64,000 nt of DNA from Tuctoria greenei (Eukaryota; Streptophyta; Magnoliopsida; Poales; Poaceae): assembly GCA_036927565.1 (NCBI GenBank), contig JAYESD010000003.1:187197499-187261498 (forward strand). Direction: 5' to 3'. Positions 1 through 9,440 of the stretch are shown here, in pieces (position 1 is the stretch's first letter; every line of letters begins with the position of its first letter). Position numbers and translations under genes: made by a program. The notes beneath the pieces are model-generated. The model was not told where the DNA came from. It was given only the letters and a program-made list of their open reading frames with translations, and searched no databases.

Positions 1-1
1 A

Positions 2-230
2 CAAAGAACATGTTAAAGGTTCAAGAAAAAATGGGATAAAACTAGTTATTCTATTATGACCGATGGATGGACAAATCATATGAGCAGAAGCATAATCAAT
101 TTATGTGTCAATTGTTGTATTGGAATACCTTTTCTTGAATCAAAGGAGGTCTCAATTGAGTCACACACTGGTGAATAGATCTTTTAGAATATGGATAGCT
201 TCATTGAGAAAGTAGGAGTTGATTGGTCAC
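2..230 (+). pseudogene. hAT-type transposase fragment (DUF659 region)
   Basis: Reading from base 2 gives the stretch SIMTDGWT, then INLCVNCCIGIPFLESKEV and SHTGE, followed by MDSFIEKVG. This matches the block with the first catalytic Asp region of plant hAT-related DUF659 proteins. The frame has stops at 14-16, 176-178 and 185-187, so it is a dead remnant cut by the window start. No zinc-finger or C-terminal dimerisation part is seen downstream. The family assignment rests on the SIMTDGWT motif and the spacing of the following segment; there is no evidence of expression or of terminal repeats. Confidence 0.6.
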
Positions 231-423
231 CGACAATGATCACACACACTTGGTACTAGCTCATCTCCTGAGCCTTGATCTATTGCTTGACCTAAACGTC
301 CATCTAGATACCGTGTCCCTCTTGATATAAAAACCTGGAGTTGTTGAGATAGCTAGTCATCAAGATTTAGTCATGAAGTGTGGAGAATAGGTGTTGCAAA
401 AATCACATGAAAACATTCATACC

Positions 424-829
424 TTTAGAGTGTGTTTTGACGAATATGGTGGGACGGGACGAGACGATCTTACTTTTCTATTGTTTGGTTCGGAGACACG
501 TGGGATGGAGTCATCCCTCAATTAAGAATATTCCCTCCAGATGCAGGACTGACTCATCCCTCCAAAAATATAGGGACGAGTCCATTCAACTCCCGCTACG
601 TGTGCGCTGGTCACCGCTCTATCCCACATCATCCTCATAAGCATATGTCTCATCCCACAATACAAACAATAAATGGGATCATTCCATCCCACATCATCCT
701 CTCAAGCAAACAAAAAACAAGAAATGTCCTATCCCTTCAAACAAACAAAAAAATGGGACCATCCTATCTTTGAAAAGTGGGATGGATCCGATCCATCCCA
801 ATTTGCCTCCGAACCAAACACATCCTAAG
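424..829. mobile_element. MITE-like element with imperfect terminal inverted repeats
   Basis: The left edge reads TTTAGAGTGTGTTTTGACGA. The right edge, reverse complemented, reads CTTAGGATGTGTTTGGTTCG, so the ends are related inverted repeats. The interior is rich in GGGATGG/CCATCCC words. There is no coding capacity. A short T/A-rich target duplication (TA or TTA/TAA) is possible, so the superfamily (PIF/Harbinger or other) is left open. Confidence 0.45.
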
Positions 830-1925
830 GTGTCCAACTCTAATGGTCATGAGACTTACAACGCTCCTCAAAATCCAATCTCACGGGAGCTGATTATTTA
901 TCTTCTCACTCTAAATCATCAATGCATGAGCAAAGGATGTTGGGTATTACCTCTACAAAGGGTTTGAACCTATATAAATTTGTGTCTTGTGTTATAATCA
1001 TTCTCCCGATCTCACACCTAGCCTCATAATTTAAACAAATCCATTAAGTTATACCAATTGTTCAACACTTCTACATCCTATATATGAATAAGTAAGTTGC
1101 AAAATTTTTATGCATTCAATCTGTATTGTTCCCCTAGAAGGTCTCCAAAATCATCTAAAAAACTAATGCTATTACAAAATTTGTTTGTTCTTCCCAACAT
1201 CTCTTAATATCTCAGATATTTGTCGTCTAATAATTTTTTCTATCGTTAAAACTTTGAAAAAGACATCTGCTCTATAGAAGAACGAACTCGCCCAATCCAG
1301 AAGAGAATCTGGATAAAGAAAAACCATATGATAATTAATTAGAGAAAATATAATTATAGACTAATAAGGAAACAATTTCTTTGACCACATCGAATTCACA
1401 TCGTGACGAGCGGGACAACAAAGACCTTGCATCTACTAGTTTGCGTTCTACATAACTTAATTTACTAGGTACAAATAAACATTTCCAATGCTTAGAACAC
1501 CTGCATGTGTTTCCTGGATGTTTACTAGTTCTTAGTTAACTAAGATTTTATAAACCCCAGTCACAATTTTTTGACAAATAAAATGTATATGTTGAATATT
1601 TCTTTTTTTAAGCTAGAATATTTCTAATTGAATTTGGAACCTAAGCGACTAAAATCTTACATATTTTTAAATCATATTCTACAAAACAAATAAAATTTAT
1701 TTATGAAACGTTGTTTTTTTATTTAGAACAATTTTTTGTTCAATTTGGGACTTTTTTTGTTATTATGTATATTTTTGTCAAAGGATAAGTTAGGAGATAA
1801 TGGAAAATCTAGATGTTTGGATTGGATGGATATAAAATGAATGGAAGATTAACAAAATCTCAATACGGAGATAAAATCTTTTTTCTCTATTCAAAAACCA
1901 TTTTCTCTCTTTTTTTTAAAGCATG
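830..1925. other. AT-rich spacer, nothing recognised
   Basis: Low-GC sequence without a credible reading frame, RNA gene or terminal repeat. It holds runs of T and A and one TATATAAAT-like word near 970, which alone does not support a promoter. Confidence 0.5.
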
Positions 1926-2015
1926 GTACAAACACAAACACTTACATACACACGAGCGCGCGCACACACACAGATATATATATATGTGTATATATATATA
2001 CATACATATATAGGG
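1926..2015. repeat. Compound CA/TA microsatellite
   Basis: Alternating purine-pyrimidine tract: CACAAACAC, then CACACGAGCGCGCGCACACAC, then TATATATATGTGTATATATATA. Short reading frames across it are products of the repeat. Confidence 0.85.
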
Positions 2016-2030
2016 TAGGTATATTTTGTA

Positions 2031-2064
2031 GCTAGACATAGAATAATGTATTCTGTAGCCAGGT
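2031..2064 (+). repeat. Left copy of a 34-bp direct repeat flanking the GT43 remnant
   Basis: Matches 5878-5911 on the same strand with 29 of 34 bases identical by eye; the core AATAATGTATTCTGTAGC is identical. The two copies bracket a 3.8-kb block holding the whole glycosyltransferase remnant. Confidence 0.7.
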
Positions 2065-2757
2065 GGTAAGACGATCCAAAAACCGACGGCCCAACTGAAA
2101 TCTCCGGCTCCCAACTTCATTCACGTTCTCCAGCCAAAACCACTCAGCACATACACTTGAGTGCCGCTGCTGCCGCCAATCTCCACGGACAATCTCAGCC
2201 AGACTCCGTGGGCATCCACAAATCTCCATCGGCTCCGTGCATGCATTTCCTCTCCCGCTCCCAACGTCGTTCAATCGGCTCCACGTTACCGCTGGAAGGC
2301 TCAGTACAAGTTTCCTGACAACATGTGATGAACCTGCATGGTTCTCGTGAGCATAATTCTGAAATGAGAGAAATTAAACAAACTGAAGCAGAATTTCTAT
2401 GCGTGTCAATAATTCATTATTTCATCTCATGGCCATTTTTATCCCGCAAGTAGTTTCTACACGTTGTAGTATTATATTACAATCCACCAGTGAAATTCGC
2501 AAGGCAACGACAGCTACACCTCACAAACAAGCGACCGGGTTAAAGAAACACAAATAAATCAGAACAAATACTATTGCTTGGGCGGTATTTCTCCGAGATA
2601 ATTCATGGCTCCCAAAACTAAAAAAAATGATAGAAAGGGAAAACAACTACAGTAACTTAGTAAGGCCTTCTTCCTTTTCCTCTGTTATCGCCACATTTAC
2701 ATAAACTCCCCACTATTTTTTTCTGTTCAACTTCCGCAACTGCTCACTCTCTACCTT
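2065..2757. other. 3' flank of the GT43 remnant, no gene seen
   Basis: No convincing frame on either strand. The segment next to 2757 lies downstream of the GT43 stop codon and could be its former 3' untranslated region. The longest frame (2032-2274, minus) has no recognisable domain. Confidence 0.4.
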
Positions 2758-3174
2758 CTATTGTGAGTTTTCGGGCACACTGTACTGCCACACCATGATC
2801 TGGGAGCAATCTGAGGGGATTGCCTTCAGCTTACTTCTGTCTTCCAGTACCACTTCTTGCACAAATTTGATAGAGTCCTGCAATAACATCAACAAAATTT
2901 GTTGTTATTAACACAAAGTAGCAATTTAGGTTGACTTGAAAAAGACCAATTAATATTGGCAGTGGGTCATGTAGGAATGCTAAGCAACCTATATATTCGC
3001 CAAGTCACCATCAAGTAACTGTTTTTATTCAAAGACTAACTAAAAATGCATAGAGTATACAAGAAGTGTTTAGACCTCTCCATAAACATAGACATGTACT
3101 CCACACTTGAAACTATTACAATCACAGACCAAGACCTTTTGCTAGTCAAATGTTCTTCTAACTCCAAACTTGTA

Positions 3175-3260
3175 CTCCCTCCTGTATCAGATTAATTGAA
3201 GTAACTAAAACACAGCTACTCAAAACTGTCTGAACATCAGTTGATATGATACGGAGGGAG
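3175..3260. mobile_element. Stowaway MITE (Tc1/mariner) in GT43 intron 2
   Basis: 86 bp starting CTCCCTCCTGTATCAG and ending GATACGGAGGGAG, flanked by TA on both sides (3173-3174 and 3261-3262). These are the hallmark ends and target site of grass Stowaway elements. Confidence 0.85.
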
Positions 3261-3749
3261 TATTTCTGTTCTGACCACTGAACTTCATAGTATAATTTCA
3301 AATTCCAGCATGGCAATGCCGTTACTAAAATGCAACATCTACCTTTACCAGCAAGATGCGGCATCCAAATAGTGTTTTGCATCATGACTAAAATAAAATC
3401 CAATTCATAAAACACAGGAGGCATTATATTTGCAGCCACATATTTGAGTGTGGACTAACCTGTGACGTATCGGGCAATGACGTTGGTCGTCCCCAACCAG
3501 GATCCCACAAAATAGAAATGTTGAATGCGAATCCTGAAACATCGATCATGTGGGATCGAGTACCGGCAGGACCAGCAGGGTTCAAGTCAGCCTCCGTGTT
3601 ATATGTCACTGCACGCGTAGTCCCATCTCCCATCGTTGAAGTACCGAGAGAACCAACCAACAACCTTTGAGGCACTGCACAGTGGACCCTCCATTACCAC
3701 TTTCTTCTCGCCTGCCAACATTGTCGCCACAGGCCACGTTCCAAATGCC

Positions 3750-5298
3750 CTGCATATTTGAAATGTTAGAATGGACAACCAAAATGCAATTAAGCAAGCA
3801 CTAAGCAATACGTACTAGTGAACATATTAATGCAAGAGTTAGCCCTGCCTGCAATCATCTATCTTGATTGGAAGGTAGAATTTACAAATTATGGGACTTT
3901 CAGCACAAGATGACTAGAATTAGGCTCCATCGACACAGCATAGACTACATTAACATGGAAAACAGAGGCTTCTCTTGCAAGATATCACAGGAGTATATGA
4001 AGCCTCTTTATCTTGAAAAAGGAGGATATGAAGTCTGGTTCACATCTACCTAATTCTGCACAATTCTTTAAGTATTATACGAGGTCAGAGAAACCAACAA
4101 ATGGTATGGATGGGGGTCTTTTTCATTGGAGTTAACTGCTGTTTTTCTATCTGCACATTGAAGGTTAATTTCTCCAGCACTTTGCAGAAACAAATTGGAG
4201 AGTACATTTGGAGAAAGCACTCCATTAGTCCAATATATAAGGGATTGGAGGGTTTGAATTTTGTACCAGAATGTAAGAGATTCTAGAGATAGGACAAAGT
4301 TTGTGTAATTTCTTTGTTGGTAAGGGGTTGGTGCGTTGAGGTAAAATGAGGGTTATGATAATCTTTTGTCTTCACTATTATATTTGCATTGGGAATGATA
4401 GGTCCTCTTATCTATTGGGACTGAGGGAATAGGTTATGTATCTGTATTTACTATGGATTTGATAAGGTGCCACCACCGCACAAACACAGTTGTGGGCCCT
4501 TCTGTCAGTGACCCAACAGCTAGCGCTACCACTGCTATTATTAACAACCAGTACTGCTGATTTCTATAGGTACAATTTGGACCTGAGACACGCTTGAAGT
4601 CTTAATTAAACTAATTGGAGTGGTTGGCATGAACACATATATTCATTGGGGTGAGCAAAAGCAAAAAAATCAAATCTTCAAAGGAAGGATAATTTGTTGG
4701 AGCGGAAGGGATTGAAGAAAGGAGATAAGTTGGATCCAATAGTTGACTCCTTGCATCATATCAATGGAAAGAGAATTGAAATATTGTGAGCATCTGCAAT
4801 CTCCATGACAAGGGAATAAAAGAAAACGTTGCCCCCACTCTTATTCCTCCACTAATGACAGCTTGTGCCTTTCAATCATTCTTCCACCAAACTATACGGC
4901 TACTAAAACATTAATTACTACATGAGTAAACTGTTGCAAAATTAATATGTGGTGGTTAGTTACGAGAAACCCTAATCGGTGGGTCTAACAAACGATAATT
5001 TAAGGCCACAATTGAAATTTGAAGCACTATGATTCAGGTTTGAGCAACACTACTACGGAAGAACAAAACGCTTGCAAGAATGGATATTCCGAATTTGGCT
5101 CGGTGAAAGGGAAAACAAGTAAAGCTCCCATCTTTGAGCATATAAATCAGCAAGGAACGAAGCAATCAAGAAGTTTGGTTGCAAATTGAGACATTCTAAT
5201 TTCCATGTTCCTAAAAAGGATTCAGGTAATAAGACGAAGAACCAATCAACGTGACAGTAACGAAGTGATGTGTTAGCAGGATGAAGTCCGGAACTCAC
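3750..5298 (-). other. Intron 1 of the GT43 remnant
   Basis: Begins GTGAGT after exon 1 (base 5298 on the minus strand) and ends TATGCAG before exon 2 (3750). It is AT-rich and 1,549 bp long; no gene, RNA or clear terminal repeat was found inside it. Confidence 0.7.
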
Positions 5299-5877
5299 TC
5301 GATCTGACGGATCTCGTCAAAGAAGTGCGTGTCGTAGATGCCGGCGTCGTCAGCGAAGTGGACTACGTCGGCGAGGCGGTGCTTCTCGACGTGGGCGAGT
5401 GCGGCGTTCCGCTGCGCGTGCGCGTCGGCGTCGGGTGTGGTGAAGTTCTCCTCCGGCTTGAACGCGAGGTGACTGTACATGACCCCGTGCCCTGCAGCAC
5501 CTCGGCCGTGGCGGGAGCGTCGGGCGCCGGCTCCACCACCACCCACACGACCGGCGGGCGCACGAGCGTTCCGTGCGTGCGCCCAAAACCAGAGACGAAA
5601 CAACCAATAGTCCCAGAGCGGTCGTGGGGTGGTGGATCCATGTCGGGAACGAGCGGCCGTGGGGGTGGAACGGTGGCGGCAGCGGCCGTGGGGGTGGAGC
5701 GGACGTGGTGGGAATCGTGGGGAGGTTGTACAAGAGTTAGGGTTACGGGAAAAAAAAAGAAGTGCAGAACAGGCACACGGCGGCGTAATGAAAAAAAGAA
5801 ACTGCGAGGGCCTGACTTGTACCGCTGAAACGGCGTGACCACTAAATGAACCGGACTAGTGACAAAGAGAAGATGAG

Positions 5878-5911
5878 GTTGGACACAAAATAATGTATTC
5901 TGTAGCTAGGT
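5878..5911 (+). repeat. Right copy of the 34-bp direct repeat flanking the GT43 remnant
   Basis: Partner of 2031-2064, with five mismatches. Its right part runs directly into the palindrome that starts at 5902. Confidence 0.7.
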
Positions 5912-6020
5912 ATATAATATATATTCTATATATATATATGTATAGAATATATATTATATACCTAGCTACATATAATATAATATATATTATATGTAGCTAG
6001 GTATATAATATATATTCTAT
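5902..6020. repeat. AT-rich palindrome with a third direct copy
   Basis: Bases 5902-5929 (GTAGCTAGGTATATAATA...TTCTAT) are a perfect 28-bp inverted repeat of 5942-5969, with only 12 bases between the arms. The same 28 bases recur in direct orientation at 5993-6020, giving an arm/anti-arm/arm layout. No coding content. Confidence 0.9.
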
Positions 6021-6060
6021 ACATATATACATGTATATATTCTATACATGTATAGAGGAA

Positions 6061-7402
6061 AGTTGGTCTTAGATGACAATTCCACATCCATTTCCACTAT
6101 CCACGCAATCGCGGGTCATTGACGTCCTTACCAACCCGTTCGCTTCCATGTTGCCTTGATGCATACGGTACCACTACTATGGTCTATACGGCACGATCAC
6201 ACTTATTGCGTGTCGTGTCCTTCTGGGTTGTTTCGAGCCGGACCAAAACCCCTTTATTTACATATATTAAGTAGTCACTCAAAAACATTAAATATCAATA
6301 AACAATAAGCACCAATAAAAAAATAAATATCAAACAATAGACAATATGTTATATGAGCATGTGTATGATCATTGGCAATGAAGTAGCAATGAAGGAGGAT
6401 CATCTAAACATAACTAGCAATGTATGATCATATATGAACACGTATATGAGCACGCACAATTTAAAACATTGCATCATATAAACATAACTAGCAATAAATT
6501 AGGATCATATAAACATTACCACATTGCGTCATATAAACATTGCATCATCTAAACATTCCATCATGCATTCCCAAACAAAACTTGAAAATTTAAACATTGC
6601 ATCAAACATCCACCATCTAAACATTGCATCTAAACATTCCATCATTCAAACGTCCATCATACATTCCCATACCTAGTCGGCGGCATTGGAGGAGGCGGTG
6701 TTGGAGGAGGTCGCCGGCCGGCGGTGTCTGAGGGACGACGGCGTTGCTATCCGAGGGACGGCGGTGGGTGCAGGGCCGCGGTGGGGCGGCGCTGCGGGGG
6801 CGGCCGGAGGAGCCGGTGGGGGTAGGGTCGGAGGCGGGAGTAGGAGCGGGAGGGGGGCCAGAGGCGGGAGCAGGGCCGTAGGCACGGGCGTAGCCGGGGG
6901 CGGGAGCAGGGGCGGCGGCCGGAGGGGCCGGTGGGGGTAGGGCCGGGGGCGAGAGTAAGGGCAGGGGCGGGGAGGCGACGCGGCTCGGGGTCGGTGCGGC
7001 GCCGCAGGGGCGGGAGCAGGGGCGGCGGCGGGGCGGCGACGATGTGGAGGCGGGCTGGCGGCGGCGGGCAGGCGGCGGGGCGGCAGGGCGGTGGGGCTGT
7101 GGAGGTGAGTGGACATGAATGAACCGTCGGGGTCAGAGCGACCGATAAAAGCCCTTATTTGCGACGGCGTCTCTAATTGCGATGGCCCCACCATATGGTC
7201 GTCGCAATTAACATTATTTGCGACGGTCTTTTTAGCAGCCGTCGCAAATAAGCGGTTATTTGCGACGGCCCTAGGGTTGGCCGTCGCAAATAAGAGGTTA
7301 TTTGCGATGGCCACCGGCGGGCCATCGCAATTTAGTCTATTTGCGACGGCTGGCCGTCGCAAATAAATCCAGTCGTCGCAAATGATCGCGTTTCCTGTAG
7401 TG
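6061..7402. mobile_element. CACTA-like (En/Spm) DNA transposon, one terminal region
   Basis: The right end is TTTCCTGTAGTG (7391-7402), i.e. CACTACAGGAAA on the minus strand, the standard CACTA terminus. Just inside lies an array of short inverted motifs (7155-7390). Further in are a very GC-rich low-complexity block (6670-7120) and repeats of AAACATTGCATCAT (about 6480-6640). No matching CACTACAGG terminus was found to the left, so the left boundary is a guess and the copy is probably truncated. No transposase sequence was recognised. The Pro/Ala-rich minus-strand frame 6673-7443 is explained by base composition. Confidence 0.55.
7155..7390. repeat. Subterminal inverted-motif array of the CACTA-like element
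   Basis: About ten copies of ATTTGCGACGGC and its reverse complement GCCGTCGCAAAT alternate, at about 7157, 7213, 7237, 7254, 7278, 7296, 7318, 7336, 7352 and 7371. Such subterminal motifs bind the TNPA-type transposase accessory protein in En/Spm elements; that role is inferred here. Confidence 0.8.
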
Positions 7403-7475
7403 ATATGTGTATATGTATGCATCAACGAATCAATAAACACCATCAGTTGAATATCTACACGGTATCAGCTTAATG
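7403..7475 (+). other. Copia LTR 3' end and degenerate primer binding site
   Basis: After the CACTA-like end the text runs AATAAACACC, TGAATATCTACAC, then GGTATCAGCTTA. The last is close to the TGGTATCAGAGC site complementary to initiator tRNA-Met used by many copia elements. Most of the LTR to the left is missing. Confidence 0.5.
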
Positions 7476-7893
7476 ATCTTTTTCCACGTTCCGCTCCCTC
7501 ACCATGTCGGTGACCCCCCCACCCCTCTCCCCCCAGGTCCCACTTGCTCTTCGACCACCAATCCGTCCGCCAACGCCGAGTCGCCACTGATGTTTGCCGC
7601 TATTATCCAACCGGTCAACATACGCACGCACGTTCCCATCGTGCTCGGCTGTGGCGACAGCAACTTCTCCATCTAGACGGCCTTCTTCGATGCAACATTC
7701 TGTAAATTCGGACTCCTCAATCATGTCGATGGCACGATCGACGCCCAAGCCATTTGGCACAATGCCGAATGGTTACAGGTCGATCAATGCATCGTCTCGT
7801 GGTTGTACAACTCCATATCACTCCGAATCTCATGAAGATGGTCCACTCGTCGCGCCCGCCATCTCTGGACGGTGATCCGCAGTCTCTTCCTTG

Positions 7894-8682
7894 CAGGGTC
7901 GAGCCGGTAAAATTCGAGGCCCCGTACGAAATACTAAAATGGCTTCAAGATTACCTGGGGATAATAATGGTGGAACTTGATAAGGTAGAAGATAGTAGGT
8001 TTACGAGAGTAAATAGATAACTGGATACCAATTAGTTGAGTTGAAACGGTAGTGAAATACTCTTTCGTTTCATTTTATTTAACGTTGTTAATTTAAAAGG
8101 TAATATATGTTGGCTAGTGATACAATAATTACTTAAATCATTAATTTAGACATATTACGAATCAATTAAATAATTTAACATATACTCCCTCCGTCCCAAA
8201 AAGTTTGTCGCTTTGTAGTTCAAAAATAAACTACAAAGCGACAACCTTTTTGGGACGGAAGGAGTACGTAACAATCATCTCTATTAGCTTAGAACATTTT
8301 GAAAGATGTGAGATAGCGGCAATCTGCCCTTGCGGACCGCTCGTGATCCACCAAATACAACAGTTGCCTCCTGTCATGATGCACGAATGAACCATGTTTT
8401 CAGTTTCATGCCCTGCTGACGCATGCCAGTTAGGTTTGCTTGAGGCTCTCGCAGGTCTAGCTATTGCGCTGCCATAGTTGGATTTGCCTACGCAGCCAAT
8501 GCTAATGAACAGGTTCGGCCGACTGTGTTGTAATCACGTACCATGCTGCCTATTTCACAGACATGTGCTCTCTCGTGACTCTCCCGTCACCAGTAGTACG
8601 GTAATGCTTATGTGTTGCGCCAGTGGATGTTTTGGGGGCCCTGTGCCGGTGCACAGGCTGCACGTGCCTTGGCCCGGGCCTG
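7894..8682. mobile_element. Non-autonomous hAT element in copia gag
   Basis: 789 bp flanked by an exact 8-bp duplication CTTCCTTG (7886-7893 and 8683-8690), the length made by hAT transposases. The ends are related: CAGGGTCGAGCC on the left and CAGGCCCGGGCC on the reverse complement of the right. Removing it with one duplication restores the copia gag frame. No transposase is encoded. A Stowaway is nested inside. Confidence 0.85.
8185..8264. mobile_element. Stowaway MITE nested in the hAT element
   Basis: 80 bp from CTCCCTCCGTCCCAAAAAG to its near-perfect reverse complement, flanked by TA at 8183-8184 and 8265-8266. The two arms pair over almost their whole length around a loop of about 8 bases near 8221-8228. 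Confidence 0.9.
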
Positions 8683-9440
8683 CTTCCTTGACAACGCCGG
8701 CCAGCTCGCCGTGTACGCCCTCCAAGAATTCCACGGCCTCTACCAGGGCGACAATGACGATCTCCGACTACTTCAACAGATTGAAGGAACTGGCCGACCT
8801 GTTACGGGACGTCGGTCGCCCCATCTCCAAGTCCGCGATGGTCATCAACGCGCTTTGCGAGCTGCGCGCAAAATACAGTCACGCCATCTCGATGCTGACC
8901 ACTGCCAAGCCCCTGCTGTCCTTGTTTGTGCACGACTACCTTCTCCAAGATGAAGCCCGTCAAGCCCATATGGCCAAGATGGAGGCCAACATGGCACTGT
9001 TGGCGTTGGGCAAAACTTCTACTGCTGGCTCCTCCACGGTGTCGGCAATGACCACAGTAACATCATCTTCCTCAGCTCCAAACAATGTCGTCCACAACAA
9101 CAACTCAGGTGGTGGTCGTCGACACCGTCGAAAAGGCAACAACGGTCGCAACCAACATAACAGTGGCGCTGCTTCGGCAAACAACAACGCTGTTCCGGCC
9201 TGCAGGCACCCGCCGTGGAACAACGCTGCCAACTCCTTGACCGAAGTTGTTCAAGCGTGGCAAATGCCACTGTGGCGTCCCTCACACTCTGGCATTCTTG
9301 GCTCACGACCAGCGAATTACAACCAGCAGGTCCTGCAGGCATCCGCCGTGCCGATGCAACACGACGCGATTTCCTTCGACGCACAGAACACAACTGTGCT
9401 GCAGGGACTGCTCACGGCCATGCAGGGTGTCCCTCCTCCA

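Larger units (their letters stand above)
2758..5580 (-). pseudogene. GT43 family glycosyltransferase (IRX9/IRX14-like), 5'-truncated and frameshifted
   Basis: Members of GT43 are Golgi type II proteins needed for xylan backbone synthesis in plant cell walls. Three exons are visible on the minus strand. Exon 1 (about 5580-5299) contains VVWVVVE, then KPEENFTT, QRNAALAHVEKHRL and VVHFADDAGIYD. Exon 2 (3749-3460) contains FGTWPVATM, EGPLCSASKVVGWFSR and IDVSGFAFN. Exon 3 (2877-2758) contains DSIKFVQEVVLEDRSKLK and DCSQIMVWQY, then TAG. Both introns (5298-3750 and 3459-2878) have GT-AG ends and compatible phase. Lesions: one base missing near 5484; a 7-bp tandem duplication at 3621-3634 that shifts exon 2; a one-codon loss in the usual ILWDPERWGRP segment. 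The N-terminal anchor and first catalytic part are missing upstream of about 5580. Without the two frameshifts the reading would join across all three exons, so this is a once-functional gene or a captured copy, not a chance match. Confidence 0.85.
7505..9440 (+). pseudogene. gag: Copia gag, split by a hAT insertion
   Basis: Gag is the nucleocapsid polyprotein. The first part (about 7600-7893) reads VNIRTHVPIVLG, TAFFDATF, KFGLLNHVDGT and VDQCIVSWLYNS, typical of the copia gag N-terminal region, with an in-frame stop after NFSI near 7675. The frame is interrupted at 7894 by a hAT element and resumes exactly at 8691: VIRSLFL joins to DNAGQLAVYALQEFHGLYQ. One extra A in the GACAATGACG word near 8750 then shifts the frame into ISDYFNRLKELADLL, SKSAMVINAL and HDYLLQDEARQAHMAKME. 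A degraded Cys/His knuckle lies near 9245-9290. It is non-functional. Confidence 0.8.

Noticed and set aside
380..967. Small plus-strand frames 380-640 and 770-967
   Set aside because: They lie in or beside the MITE-like element, have no domain and an unusual composition made of GGGATGG repeats.
2032..2274. 80-codon minus-strand frame downstream of GT43
   Set aside because: No recognisable domain, no conserved partner copy; treated as flanking sequence.
5325..5842. Overlapping plus- and minus-strand frames around GT43 exon 1 (5325-5828 plus; 5350-5733 minus)
   Set aside because: Shadow frames of a GC-rich exon. Only the two minus-strand frames carrying VVWVVVE and KPEENFTT match GT43.
6673..7443. 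256-codon Pro/Ala-rich minus-strand frame
   Set aside because: Explained by GC-rich low-complexity DNA and inverted motifs inside the CACTA-like end; no domain and no start context.
8478..8690. N-terminal extension of the copia gag frame upstream of 8691
   Set aside because: This part lies inside the hAT element; the true upstream gag is at 7600-7893.
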